Assembly (NCBI RefSeq): GCF_009296265.1
Contig: NZ_WBJS01000001.1
Span: forward strand, 124,001-188,000
Source: Thioclava sp. JE_KL1
GTDB lineage: Bacteria > Pseudomonadota > Alphaproteobacteria > Rhodobacterales > Rhodobacteraceae
Direction: 5' to 3'
DNA length: 64,000 nt
A model generated the notes under the pieces. The model did no database searches. It was not told the DNA's origin and worked only from the letters and a program-made list of their open reading frames with translations. Below are positions 17,592 through 26,540 of this stretch, piece after piece. The translations under genes and the position numbers were made by a program. Positions within the stretch are counted from its first letter, which is position 1. Every line of letters starts with the position of its first letter.

Positions 17592-20500
17592 CCGGCATCG
17601 TCGATTGGGCCGCAGCGCGCGCGCGGATGGTGATCGCCTTCGTGGCGATCTCGATCCTCGCGGGGCTGACCGCCTATCTGAGCCTACCCAAAGAGGGCGA
17701 GCCGGATATCGAGATTCCGATGCTGTTCATCTCGGTCCCCTTCCCCGGCATCTCGGCCACCGATTCCGAGAAGCTGCTGGTCAAGCCGATGGAGACCGAA
17801 CTGGCCGGGCTCGACGGGCTCGACAAGATGACCGGCATCGCGAAGGAGAATTACGCGGGGCTGATGCTCGAATTCGACTTCGGCTGGGACAAGACGAAGA
17901 TCATCGCCGATGTGCGCGACGCGATGAACACTGCCGAGGGCAAGTTCCCCGACGGGGCCGAGAAATATTCGATCAACGAGATCAATTTCTCGGAGTTTCC
18001 GATCGTCGTGGTGACGCTGTCGGGCAACGCGCCCGAGCGCACCCTGCAAAAGCTTGCCCGCGAATTGCAGGACGAGGTCGAGGGGCTGGAGCCGGTGCTG
18101 GAAGCCCAGATTGCGGGCCAGCGCGACGAGATGCTGGAAGTGGTGATCGATCCGCTGAAGCTGGAGGCCTATAACGTCACCGCCCCCGAGCTGATCAATG
18201 TCGTGCAAGCCAATAACCAGCTGATCGCGGCAGGCGAAGTCGAGACCGATGGCGGCGCCTTCTCGGTGAAGATTCCCGCCACCTTCGAGACCGCGCAGGA
18301 TGTCTATGCGCTGCCGGTGAAGAAGAACGGCGAGAGCGTCGTGACGCTGGGCGATCTGGCCGATATCCGCCTGACCTTCGAGGACCGCACCGGCACCGCG
18401 CGCTTCAACGGCGAGCCGACGGTGGCGCTGCAGATCGTCAAGCGCAAAGGCTACAACGTCATCGACACGGTGGACCTGCTGCGCAAGACCGTGGCCGAGA
18501 CCGAGAGCAAATGGCCCGAGCCGCTGCAGCGCGCGGTCGATGTGGGCATCTCGCTCGATCAGTCGAAAACCGTGGGCGCGATGGTCAGCCAGCTCGAAGG
18601 CTCGGTGCTGACCGCGATCGCGCTGGTGATGATTGTGGTGCTGGCGACGCTGGGCACGCGCTCGGCGCTGCTGGTGGGCTTCGCGATCCCGACGTCGTTT
18701 TTGCTGACCTTCCTGCTGCTGGGCGCGATGGGCGTGCCGATCTCGAATATCGTGATGTTCGGCCTGATCCTCGCGGTGGGGATGTTGGTCGATGGTGCGA
18801 TCGTCGTGGTGGAATATGCCGACAAGCGGATCTCGGAGGGCTCCGGCCCGATGGCCGCCTACACCGAAGCCGCCAAGCGCATGTTCTGGCCGGTCGTGTC
18901 GTCGACTGCGACCACGCTCTGCGCCTTCTTGCCGATGCTGTTCTGGCCGGGCGTGCCGGGCGAGTTCATGGGGATGCTGCCGGTCACGATCATCTTCGTG
19001 CTCTCGGCCTCGCTGGTCGTGGCGCTGATCTACCTGCCCGTCGTGGGCGGCGTCGCGGGCCGGATGAGCCGTCGTCTCGACATGGGCGCGCGCGTCATCA
19101 AGGGCTGGCCTTACGGGCTGCGCCTGCTGCTTGCCGTAGCCTCGGCCGGACTCGTTTTCCTCGGCGCGCTGCTGACGCTCAACCCGGCCTTCTTCTCGGG
19201 CACGCATACCGCCTCGGGCAATCTTCTGGCCTCGCTGCCCGGCGTGATCCTCTTCGTGATAGCTACGCTGCTCAGCTCTATCACCTTCACGGCGGCCAAG
19301 CCCCAAGGCAAACCGAAGCCCATCGAGGCGGGCTATCGCCGCCGCCCCTTCGGCTTTTTCACCGCCGCTATCGCGGGCAATCCGATCATGCCGCTGATCG
19401 TGGTCGCGGTGATCGTGACCGGCGTCGTCATGACCTTCGGCTATTACGGCAAGAACAATAACGGCACCCAGTTCTTCACCGATAGCGAGGTCGAACAGGC
19501 GATCGTCTATATCCGGGGCCGCGGCAATCTCTCGCTGACCGAGAAGGACGCGCTGCTGCAGGAAGCCGAGAACATGGTGATCGGCACGCCCGGCGTCGGC
19601 GCGGTCTTCTCCTTCGCGGGCGAAGGCGGGCTGAACCAGAACAATGGCGGGGCCAGCGCGCCGCGCGACACGATCGGTCAGATTCAGGTCGAGATGATCC
19701 CCTGGGCCGAGCGCAAGGACGACCCGGCGCTCGATGGCGATGTGGTGATGGAGAAGATCATGGCGAAGATCGCCACGATCCCCGGCATCCAGTCCGAATA
19801 TCTCGCCCAGGATCGCGGGCCGTCCTCCGGCAAGCCGATCCAGTTGCGGCTCGAGGGCGACGATTTCGCGGCACTCGACAAAGCCGTGCGGCAGGTCGAG
19901 GCGCATATGGCGGATATGAAGGGCGTCACCGCGATCGAGGATACGCGCCCCCTGCCCGGCATCGACTGGGTGATCGACGTGGACGTGACCCGCGCAGGTC
20001 GCTTTGGTGCCGATGTGGCGACGGTGGGCGGCATGGTGCAGCTGGTGACGCGCGGCATCCTGCTCGACACGATGCGCGTGCCCTCATCCGACGAGGAGAT
20101 CGAGATCCGCGTGCGCCTGCCCGAGGAAGACCGGGTTCTGTCGACCCTCGACACGCTGAAGCTGCGCACCTCCGAGGGGCTGGTGCCGCTCGCGAATTTC
20201 ATCACCCGCACGCCCGCCCCCAAGCTGGGCCAGATCGACCGGATCGACCAGACCCGCTATTACGACATCAAGGCGGGGGTCGAAGAGGGCCTCACCAATG
20301 ACGACGGCCAGCCGATCACCGGCAACGAGCGGATCGCGGCACTGGGAGAGTGGCTCGATACTGAGGCCACCCTGCCGCCGGGCGTCAGCTACGAATGGTC
20401 CGGCGATCTGGTCGAGCAGAACGAGAGCCAGGATTTCCTGATGACTGCCTTCGGCGGTTCGCTCGCGCTGATGTTCGTGATCCTGCTCGCGCAGTTCAAC

Positions 20501-21142
20501 AGCTTCTACAATTCGGTGCTGGTGCTGCTGGCGGTTGTGCTGTCCACGGCAGGCGTGCTGATCGGGATGCTGGTGATGGGCCAGCAATTCTCGATCATCA
20601 TGACCGGCGTGGGCATCGTCGCGCTGGCCGGGATCGTGGTGAACAACAACATCATCCTGATCGACACCTATCAGGAATTCTCGCGCTACATGCCCGAGCT
20701 CGAGGCGATTATCCGCACCGCCGAGGCCCGTCTGCGCCCCGTGTTGCTGACCACGATCACCACGATGGCGGGGCTTGCGCCTATGATGTTCGGCCTGTCG
20801 CTCGATTTCTTCAATGGCGGCTATTCGATCGACAGCCCGACGGCGCTCTGGTGGAAGCAACTGGCGACGGCGGTGGTGTTCGGCCTTGGCACCGCGACCG
20901 TGCTGACGCTGGTTCTGACGCCCGCGCTGCTGGCGATCCGGGTCTGGTTCAAAACCGGCGCCTATCGCGGGACCAAGGCGCTTTCGGCGCTGATGCAGGG
21001 CATCGACAGCCGGGCCGCGCGCGACCTCGCGCTGGAACGTGCGATGCGCAAGATGAGTGGGCGCGAGATCATCTGGGAGGACGGCGAACCCGAAGGCGGC
21101 GTGAAGCCGCATCTGGTGACACGGCCCGACGCGGCGGAGTGA
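17588..21142 (+). CDS. RND efflux pump inner-membrane protein (pump 2)
   Basis: This 1184-aa RND permease is longer than AcrB, with extra sequence after the first helix bundle (around 480-600) and a 50-residue C-terminal extension. Porter domains start after LPKEGEPDIEIPMLFISVPF. In TM4 the motif is AVGMLVDGAIVVVEYAD, with a single Asp where AcrB has two. In TM10 it is GIVVNNNIILIDTY, with Asn where AcrB has Lys940. It would pump substrates with the upstream adaptor, but the proton relay must differ from AcrB. No outer-membrane channel gene is adjacent. Confidence 0.92.
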   Translation: MTGIVDWAAARARMVIAFVAISILAGLTAYLSLPKEGEPDIEIPMLFISVPFPGISATDSEKLLVKPMETELAGLDGLDKMTGIAKENYAGLMLEFDFGWDKTKIIADVRDAMNTAEGKFPDGAEKYSINEINFSEFPIVVVTLSGNAPERTLQKLARELQDEVEGLEPVLEAQIAGQRDEMLEVVIDPLKLEAYNVTAPELINVVQANNQLIAAGEVETDGGAFSVKIPATFETAQDVYALPVKKNGESVVTLGDLADIRLTFEDRTGTARFNGEPTVALQIVKRKGYNVIDTVDLLRKTVAETESKWPEPLQRAVDVGISLDQSKTVGAMVSQLEGSVLTAIALVMIVVLATLGTRSALLVGFAIPTSFLLTFLLLGAMGVPISNIVMFGLILAVGMLVDGAIVVVEYADKRISEGSGPMAAYTEAAKRMFWPVVSSTATTLCAFLPMLFWPGVPGEFMGMLPVTIIFVLSASLVVALIYLPVVGGVAGRMSRRLDMGARVIKGWPYGLRLLLAVASAGLVFLGALLTLNPAFFSGTHTASGNLLASLPGVILFVIATLLSSITFTAAKPQGKPKPIEAGYRRRPFGFFTAAIAGNPIMPLIVVAVIVTGVVMTFGYYGKNNNGTQFFTDSEVEQAIVYIRGRGNLSLTEKDALLQEAENMVIGTPGVGAVFSFAGEGGLNQNNGGASAPRDTIGQIQVEMIPWAERKDDPALDGDVVMEKIMAKIATIPGIQSEYLAQDRGPSSGKPIQLRLEGDDFAALDKAVRQVEAHMADMKGVTAIEDTRPLPGIDWVIDVDVTRAGRFGADVATVGGMVQLVTRGILLDTMRVPSSDEEIEIRVRLPEEDRVLSTLDTLKLRTSEGLVPLANFITRTPAPKLGQIDRIDQTRYYDIKAGVEEGLTNDDGQPITGNERIAALGEWLDTEATLPPGVSYEWSGDLVEQNESQDFLMTAFGGSLALMFVILLAQFNSFYNSVLVLLAVVLSTAGVLIGMLVMGQQFSIIMTGVGIVALAGIVVNNNIILIDTYQEFSRYMPELEAIIRTAEARLRPVLLTTITTMAGLAPMMFGLSLDFFNGGYSIDSPTALWWKQLATAVVFGLGTATVLTLVLTPALLAIRVWFKTGAYRGTKALSALMQGIDSRAARDLALERAMRKMSGREIIWEDGEPEGGVKPHLVTRPDAAE

Positions 21143-21149
21143 GTGCGAA

Positions 21150-21177
21150 GGGCCGCGCCCGGCCCTCGGGTGGGCGC
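21150..21177 (+). repeat. GC-rich intergenic element, left copy
   Basis: GGGCCGCGCCCGGCCCTCGG at 21150-21169 starts an element that recurs inverted at 21253-21289. Both share GGGCCGCGCCCG, then CCCTC and a GGGCG end. It lies just after the RND pump 2 stop codon. Confidence 0.5.
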
Positions 21178-21252
21178 GTCGCATCGTCGGTGGTGTGGCG
21201 CTTTATCGTGCAAGCCCGCAAGTCGGTCGTGCCCGCAATCTCCTCGCCAATG

Positions 21253-21289
21253 CGCCCTCCCGGGGGGAGGGACGGGCGCGGCCCGGGGC
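21253..21289 (-). repeat. GC-rich intergenic element, right copy (inverted)
   Basis: Read on the minus strand this copy begins GCCCCGGGCCGCGCCCGTCC and continues CTCCCCCCGGGAGGGCG, including its own internal palindrome CCCTCC/GGAGGG. It mirrors the 21150 copy across 75 bp between the convergent RND and ABC exporter genes, where the pair may act as a terminator region. Confidence 0.5.
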
Positions 21290-21326
21290 TGGTCGCCCCG
21301 CGCCTAGAAGGCTGACAACGGAAGAC

Positions 21327-23174
21327 TTACGCCGCGCCCTGCTCCGCCTCGTCTTCCTCTTCCGCCGATTGCCGCGCCCACATCGAGGCATAGCGCCCGC
21401 GCTGTGCCAGCAACTCCTCGTGGCGTCCGCGCTCGATGATCTCGCCCTTGTCGAGCACGAGGATCTGATCGGCATCTGCAATGGTCGACAGACGGTGCGC
21501 GATGGTGATCACGGACCGCCCCTCGCCCATCGCCTTCAGGCTCATCTGGATATCGCGCTCGGTCTGCGTATCGAGCGCCGAGGTCGCCTCATCGAGCAAC
21601 AGGATCGGCGGGTTCTTCAGGATCGTGCGCGCGATGCCCACCCGCTGTTTCTCGCCGCCCGAGAGCTTCAGACCGCGCTCGCCCACGGCCGTGTCATAGC
21701 CTTCGGGCAGGCTGAGCACGAAGTCATGGATGCGCGCCGCCTTCGCGGCCGCGACGATTTCCTCGTCCGTGGCATCGGCGCGGCCATAGGCGATGTTGTA
21801 GCGAATCGTGTCGTTGAAGAGCACGGTATCCTGCGGCACCACGCCGATCGACTGCTGCAGGCTCTCCTGCGTCACATCGCGCAGGTCCTGATCGTCGATG
21901 CGGATCGCGCCGCCGGTCACCTCGTAGAAACGGAACAGCAGGCGCCCGATCGTGGACTTGCCCGAGCCCGAGGGCCCGACCAGCGCCACCGTCTGTCCGG
22001 CCGGCACGTCGAAGGAAATCCCCTTCAGGATCGGCCGCGTCGGGTCATAGGCGAATTCAACATGGTCGAAGCTGATATGCCCGCCTTTCACTTTCAGAAC
22101 ATCTGCATCCTCTTTGTCCTGAATTTCGGCCGGTTGCTGCAACAGATCGAACATTTCGCCCATATCGACCAGCGCCTGACGGATCTCGCGATAGACCGTG
22201 CCGAGGAAGCCCAGCGGCATTGTGATCTGGATCATGTAGGCCTGCACCATGACGAAATCGCCGACCGTCAGCGTGCCCGCCTGCACTTGCATCGCGGCCA
22301 TGACCATCACCGTCACAAGCCCGATCGTGATGATCAGCGTCTGGCCCGCATTGAGCGCCGCGAGCGACTGGCCGGTCTTCACCGCCATCGCCTCGTAGCC
22401 CTTCATCGAGTCGTCGTAACGTTCGGCCTCGCGTTTGGCCGCGCCGAAATATTTCACCGTCTCGAAGTTCAGCAGGCTGTCGATCGCCTTCTGGTTCGCC
22501 GCCGTATCGGCCTTGTTCATCTCGCGCCGGATGTTCACGCGCCATTCGGTGACCTTGAAGGTGAACTTGATATAGGCCGCGATGGTGACCAGCACGACCG
22601 CCGCGTAGCGCCAGTCGAAGACCACAGCGAAGATGATCGCCACCAGCGTCAGCTCGACGATCAGCGGGCCGACCGAGAACAGCATGAAGCGCAGCAGGAA
22701 CTCGACGCCTTTCACCCCGCGTTCGATGATCCGGCTGAGGCCGCCGGTCTTGCGGGTGATGTGATAGCGCAGGCTCAGCTGGTGCATATGGGTGAAGGTC
22801 TGCAGCGCCAGATGGCGCAGCGCGCGTTGCGCCACCTTCACGAAGATCGCATCGCGCAGCTCGCCGAAGGCCACCGTCATCAGGCGCGCGACGCCGTAAG
22901 CCACGGTGATCGCCACCGCCCCCATGCCCAGCGCCCAGGCCGCCGAGGTGCCCTCGCCCGAGAGCGCGTTGACCGCCTCGCGATAGACGAAAGGCGTCGA
23001 GACCGAGATGATCTTGGCGATAACCAGCATCACCATCGCGAAGACGACGCGGCGCTTCACCCACGGGGCTTCATGCGCCCAGAGATAGGGCAGCACCGCG
23101 CGGATCGTGCGCCAGCCGCGGGCGCGTTCCTCGGCATTCATCTTGCCCTTGGTCGTGATCTGTGCCGGAGGCAT
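21327..23174 (-). CDS. Atm1-type ABC exporter (fused membrane and ATPase domains)
   Basis: The 615-aa half-transporter has six membrane helices in residues about 40-330, with the Atm1 hallmark LLNFETVKYFGAAKREAERY near 238. A nucleotide-binding domain follows: Walker A GPSGSGKSTIGRLL near 400, signature LSGGEKQRVGIARTI near 510, Walker B ILLLDEATSALD near 527 and the H-loop in AHRLSTIADAD. Bacterial Atm1 relatives export glutathione conjugates and heavy-metal complexes, which is inferred here from the family. The ATG at 23174 has a GAGGAGGG site. The C-terminal tail is acidic (EEEDEAEQGAA). Confidence 0.92.
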   Translation of the reverse strand: MPPAQITTKGKMNAEERARGWRTIRAVLPYLWAHEAPWVKRRVVFAMVMLVIAKIISVSTPFVYREAVNALSGEGTSAAWALGMGAVAITVAYGVARLMTVAFGELRDAIFVKVAQRALRHLALQTFTHMHQLSLRYHITRKTGGLSRIIERGVKGVEFLLRFMLFSVGPLIVELTLVAIIFAVVFDWRYAAVVLVTIAAYIKFTFKVTEWRVNIRREMNKADTAANQKAIDSLLNFETVKYFGAAKREAERYDDSMKGYEAMAVKTGQSLAALNAGQTLIITIGLVTVMVMAAMQVQAGTLTVGDFVMVQAYMIQITMPLGFLGTVYREIRQALVDMGEMFDLLQQPAEIQDKEDADVLKVKGGHISFDHVEFAYDPTRPILKGISFDVPAGQTVALVGPSGSGKSTIGRLLFRFYEVTGGAIRIDDQDLRDVTQESLQQSIGVVPQDTVLFNDTIRYNIAYGRADATDEEIVAAAKAARIHDFVLSLPEGYDTAVGERGLKLSGGEKQRVGIARTILKNPPILLLDEATSALDTQTERDIQMSLKAMGEGRSVITIAHRLSTIADADQILVLDKGEIIERGRHEELLAQRGRYASMWARQSAEEEDEAEQGAA

Positions 23175-23185
23175 CGCGCCCTCCT

Positions 23186-23244
23186 CTTCCTCTTGGCTAA
23201 AATATCCCGGGGGCTCCCGTCAGGGAGCGGGGCAGCGCCCCTCA
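23186..23244 (-). repeat. Dispersed intergenic element, copy 2
   Basis: On the minus strand it reads GGGGCGCTGCCCCGCTCCCT, then CCCCCGGGATATTTTAGCCA and AGAGGAAG, matching the copies at 6340 and 52952. Its AAG end merges into the ribosome-binding region of the Atm1-type exporter, so it forms most of that gene's 5' leader. Confidence 0.7.
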
Positions 23245-23311
23245 CCGGGCAAACCTGCGCGCAACCTACTCGGCGGCGCGCAGGAGTCCAGCCATGCAAG
23301 CGGTCTGTGCG

Positions 23312-24790
23312 CTACTGCGCAGCCTCGGCGGGCTGCGCATCGGGGGCGGGAATGTTGAAGACCTGCCCCGGATAGATCAGGTCGGGGTCGCGGATCTGGT
23401 CGCGATTGGCGTCGAAGACCCGCACATAAAGGAACCCGTCGCCATAGACCTCGCGCGCGATCGCCCAGAGCGTATTGCCCTTCACGATCTGCACCACTTT
23501 CACCGCGTCGCCGACCTCTCCGGTCGCGCGCACCGAAGCCGCCTGCGCACCGGTCGGATCGGCCGCGCTCGCCACGAGAATCTCGTCGGGCTGGTCGAAA
23601 CCGGTCTCGGCCCGCGCGACCACCTTGCCGGACGCATCCTGCGCGTCGATCCGCAGCTTATGCTCGCCCGTGCCCAAGCCAGGCAGGCTGAGCGACCAGC
23701 GCCCATCCGCGCCCGGCTGCGCCTCGGCGACGAGCGTGTCGTCGAGATAGGCCGACAGCGTCGTGCCCTCGGGCGCGCCGCGCCCTTCGCTGCGCGCAAC
23801 CTCGCCCGAGCCGAAGGAGATCGTGTCGATCACCAGATCGTCGCTTTTCGGAGCAAGGAGCCGCGCGCCATCGGCATCCGCGATGAGCGGCGCTGCCGGC
23901 GGCGTGGGTGTGGAGGGGGCCGCGTCGGTCCCGGTGGCGGCGGCGGCGGACGCGCCTGCGTCAGTGCCAGTCATCGCCGCACCATCGGTCGCCGGAGCCG
24001 TCGCCCCGCCGCTTCCATCTGTCGCACCATCCGCAGCCGTCCCGGAGGTCGCGCTCTCGCCTGCCGCGGCAAGGCGCTCCTGTTTCGGCTGTCCGCGCAG
24101 CACGAGCGTCTCGGCGCTGTCGCGCGCGTTACCATCCGCGCCGGTCACCCGCAGCGAGAGCGCGCGTGGACCATCGGAAGGCGGCAGATCGAAGAGCGAG
24201 GCGAAGCTGCCGCCGCCATCGGCCAGCGTGCTCGCCACGACCTTGCCGTCGACAAGTACATCGAGCTTGGCCCCCGGCTCGGCCCGACCGGCGAGCGTCA
24301 CCGAACCGTCGGGCGCGGCGCGCAGCGCATCGAATTGCACTTGGGCGAGCGGCTTGCCGTCCGCTGCCGCCTTTGCAGTGGTGCTGTCAGCCCCCATCTC
24401 AGTCCCGGTGGCGGACTCCGCGGCCGTAGCCTCCGCGCCCTGACCGTCGACCGTTTCAACCAGCTTATCGGTGGGCTCCTCTGCCAGCGGAGCCACGGCA
24501 CTCGCCGCCTCTTCCGCTTCCTGAGCCACGGTTTCCACGCTTTGCTTTTGCGGTGCGGCGGTGCCAGAGGCCGTCTCCGCGCCCCCCTCCTGTGTCGGTT
24601 GCGGCGCCCCTGCGGAACCGGTCGCGGCAGTCGTATCTGTCCCCGATGGCTGCGTCCCTTCGCGTTCCACCGGGCGCAGCACGCCCCAAAGCACCAGCCC
24701 CAAGACCACGAGGAGCAGCGCGACCGCCCCCCCTTTCACCGCCCCGAGCCCGGTGCTCTCGACTGGTTGATCCGTCACGTTTTCATTCAT
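23312..24790 (-). CDS. LysM-domain protein with membrane anchor and Ala/Thr-rich linker
   Basis: The 492-aa protein has one N-terminal membrane helix (GAVALLLVVLGLVLWGVL, about 21-38), long Ala/Thr/Glu low-complexity linkers, two regions resembling Ig-like or cadherin-type folds (for example VQFDALRAAPDGSVTLAGRA), and a C-terminal LysM domain (VKGNTLWAIAREVYGDGFLY, then PGQVFNIP). LysM binds peptidoglycan, so it likely links the inner membrane to the wall or acts in envelope maintenance. The linkers are repetitive and probably flexible. It is divergent from the LOG gene. No hydrolase catalytic domain is visible. Confidence 0.82.
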   Translation of the reverse strand: MNENVTDQPVESTGLGAVKGGAVALLLVVLGLVLWGVLRPVEREGTQPSGTDTTAATGSAGAPQPTQEGGAETASGTAAPQKQSVETVAQEAEEAASAVAPLAEEPTDKLVETVDGQGAEATAAESATGTEMGADSTTAKAAADGKPLAQVQFDALRAAPDGSVTLAGRAEPGAKLDVLVDGKVVASTLADGGGSFASLFDLPPSDGPRALSLRVTGADGNARDSAETLVLRGQPKQERLAAAGESATSGTAADGATDGSGGATAPATDGAAMTGTDAGASAAAATGTDAAPSTPTPPAAPLIADADGARLLAPKSDDLVIDTISFGSGEVARSEGRGAPEGTTLSAYLDDTLVAEAQPGADGRWSLSLPGLGTGEHKLRIDAQDASGKVVARAETGFDQPDEILVASAADPTGAQAASVRATGEVGDAVKVVQIVKGNTLWAIAREVYGDGFLYVRVFDANRDQIRDPDLIYPGQVFNIPAPDAQPAEAAQ

Positions 24791-24925
24791 TTAAGTCCCG
24801 CCTTCACGTCATCCCTCGGGGCCTGCCGCCTGTTCTTATGTGCGGCTAGGTCACCCGGTCCCTTGAGGGAACTTAGCAACCCCGGTATCACCGCTCAATA
24901 ACAATGCATTTTCGGAGACACCGTC

Positions 24926-25480
24926 ATGACCCTTCCCCGTTCCGTCTGTGTCTATTGCGGCTCTCGTTCGGGCGCGAAGCCTGCTTATGCGGCAGCAGCG
25001 CAGGAAACCGGAGAGATGCTCGCCGCGCGCGACTGGCAGCTGGTCTACGGCGCGGGCGATGTCGGGCTGATGGGAGAGGTCGCGCGCGCGGCGCAAACCG
25101 CGGGTGGGCGCACCTTCGGCGTGATCCCCGAGCACCTCTTCCCGCGCGAGGTCGGCAAGCGCGACCTGACCACCTTCGTCGTCACCGAGACGATGCACGA
25201 GCGCAAGAAGGTGATGTTCATGAATGCCGATGCGGTGGTCGTGCTGCCGGGCGGCGCGGGCTCGCTCGACGAGCTGTTCGAAGTGCTGACCTGGCGCCAG
25301 ATCGGCCTGCATGAGAAGCCGATCTATCTGCTCAATATCGAAGGCTACTGGGCCCCGCTCGAGGCGCTGATAGACCATATCATCGGCGAGGGCTTCGCGG
25401 ATGCGTCGCTGCGCGAGCTGGTCGTGACGGTCGATAGCGTGGCGGAGCTGGAAAGCGCGCTCGTCTCAGCCTTCGCCTAA
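24926..25480 (+). CDS. LOG-family nucleoside 5'-monophosphate phosphoribohydrolase (TIGR00730 type)
   Basis: This 184-aa Rossmann-like protein begins VCVYCGSRSGAKPAY. It carries the LOG signatures: Arg-Lys in MHERKKVMF near 90-97 and the PGGxGxxxE motif as LPGGAGSLDELFEV near 108. LOG proteins release cytokinin-type bases or free base and ribose 5-phosphate from nucleotides; older entries call them lysine decarboxylases, which is wrong. Length is typical of the small bacterial type. Its last 15 bases overlap the convergent rarD-like gene. A CGGAGACACC site precedes the ATG. Confidence 0.9.
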   Translation: MTLPRSVCVYCGSRSGAKPAYAAAAQETGEMLAARDWQLVYGAGDVGLMGEVARAAQTAGGRTFGVIPEHLFPREVGKRDLTTFVVTETMHERKKVMFMNADAVVVLPGGAGSLDELFEVLTWRQIGLHEKPIYLLNIEGYWAPLEALIDHIIGEGFADASLRELVVTVDSVAELESALVSAFA

Positions 25481-26407
25481 ACCGCGCTGCGTGGCGGGCT
25501 GTGCCGCAGGCTGCGGGCGGCGCATCCGCAGGTTGGCGCTGGAATAGAGCGCGAGCGCCGTCCAGATCAGCCCCAGCGCGATCGCGTGCCAGATCGTGAC
25601 CGTCTCGCCGAAGGCCAGCGTCGCCACCGCGAATTGCAGCGTCGGGTTGAGATATTGCACCAGCCCCACGGTCGCCATCCGCACGCGCTGCGCCGCATAG
25701 GCGAAGAGCAGCAAAGGCGTGCCGGTGAGCGGGCCAGAGAAGATCAGAAGCAGCGTCGTCTTCCAGTCGCCGCCGAAATGGCCCGCACCGGGCGCGCTGC
25801 CCCACCAGCCCGCGTGATAGCCCCAGAGCACGATCAGTGCCACAGGCGAGAGCAGCAGAACCTCGGCGCAGACCGAGACCATCGGACCTGCGCGCAGCCC
25901 CTTCTTGATCAGCCCATAGGTGCCGAAAGTCGCGGCAAGGATCAGCGAGACCCAAGGCGCGACGCCCAGCCCGATCGTCAGGACGATGACCGCCGTGGCG
26001 GCCAGCGCGACCGCCATCCACTGCCGCGTGCTCAGCGCCTCGCGATAGACGATCAGCCCGAGGACGACGGCCACGAGCGGGAAGATGTAATAGCCAAGCG
26101 ACGCCTGCACCGCATGGCCGAAATGGACCGACCAGATGAAGGTGAACCAGTTGGCCGAGATCATAAACGCCGCCGTCGCGATCACCAGCGTTCCGCGCCC
26201 GCGACGTTCCGCCAGCGCGATCCAAAGCTCGCCAAGGCGGCCTTTCAGCCCGAGGATCACCGCGAAGAACAGGAAGGACCAGAGCGTGCGATGGGCAAGC
26301 ACCTCGATCGGCGGCATCCCGTCGAGCATTTTGTAATAGAGGCCCGACAGCCCCCAGATGACGCAGGCCGTCACCATCGCCCAGAAGCCCTTGACCGCCT
26401 CGTTCAT
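25466..26407 (-). CDS. rarD: RarD-like EamA/DMT-superfamily transporter
   Basis: The 313-aa protein has ten predicted membrane helices arranged as two EamA repeats. It opens GFWAMVTACVIWGLSGLYYK and continues VLAHRTLWSFLFF, the RarD (chloramphenicol-sensitive protein) signature. Function is unproven for the family; drug or metabolite export is suggested. The start has a GAGAAGGG site. The tail (PAAQPATQRGLGEG) overlaps the end of the LOG gene on the other strand, so both stop codons lie inside the neighbouring coding sequence. Confidence 0.88.
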   Translation of the reverse strand: MNEAVKGFWAMVTACVIWGLSGLYYKMLDGMPPIEVLAHRTLWSFLFFAVILGLKGRLGELWIALAERRGRGTLVIATAAFMISANWFTFIWSVHFGHAVQASLGYYIFPLVAVVLGLIVYREALSTRQWMAVALAATAVIVLTIGLGVAPWVSLILAATFGTYGLIKKGLRAGPMVSVCAEVLLLSPVALIVLWGYHAGWWGSAPGAGHFGGDWKTTLLLIFSGPLTGTPLLLFAYAAQRVRMATVGLVQYLNPTLQFAVATLAFGETVTIWHAIALGLIWTALALYSSANLRMRRPQPAAQPATQRGLGEG

Positions 26408-26540
26408 CGAAATTCCCTTCTCTCAACCGCGTGACCCTGACCGATTGACGGGCGAAAGGAAAGGCCGCGCCTCACGGGAACCTGTGCGCTTGTCCACGCA
26501 TTGGGTCTGCGTCAATTCACAGTACCGAGAGAGACCGCCA

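Noticed and set aside
17684-19906. A 740-codon minus-strand frame inside RND pump 2
   Set aside because: Shadow of the RND gene; composition is His/Arg/Asp-rich with no domain.
23294-24901. A 535-codon plus-strand frame over the LysM gene
   Set aside because: Antisense shadow of a low-complexity gene; no motifs.
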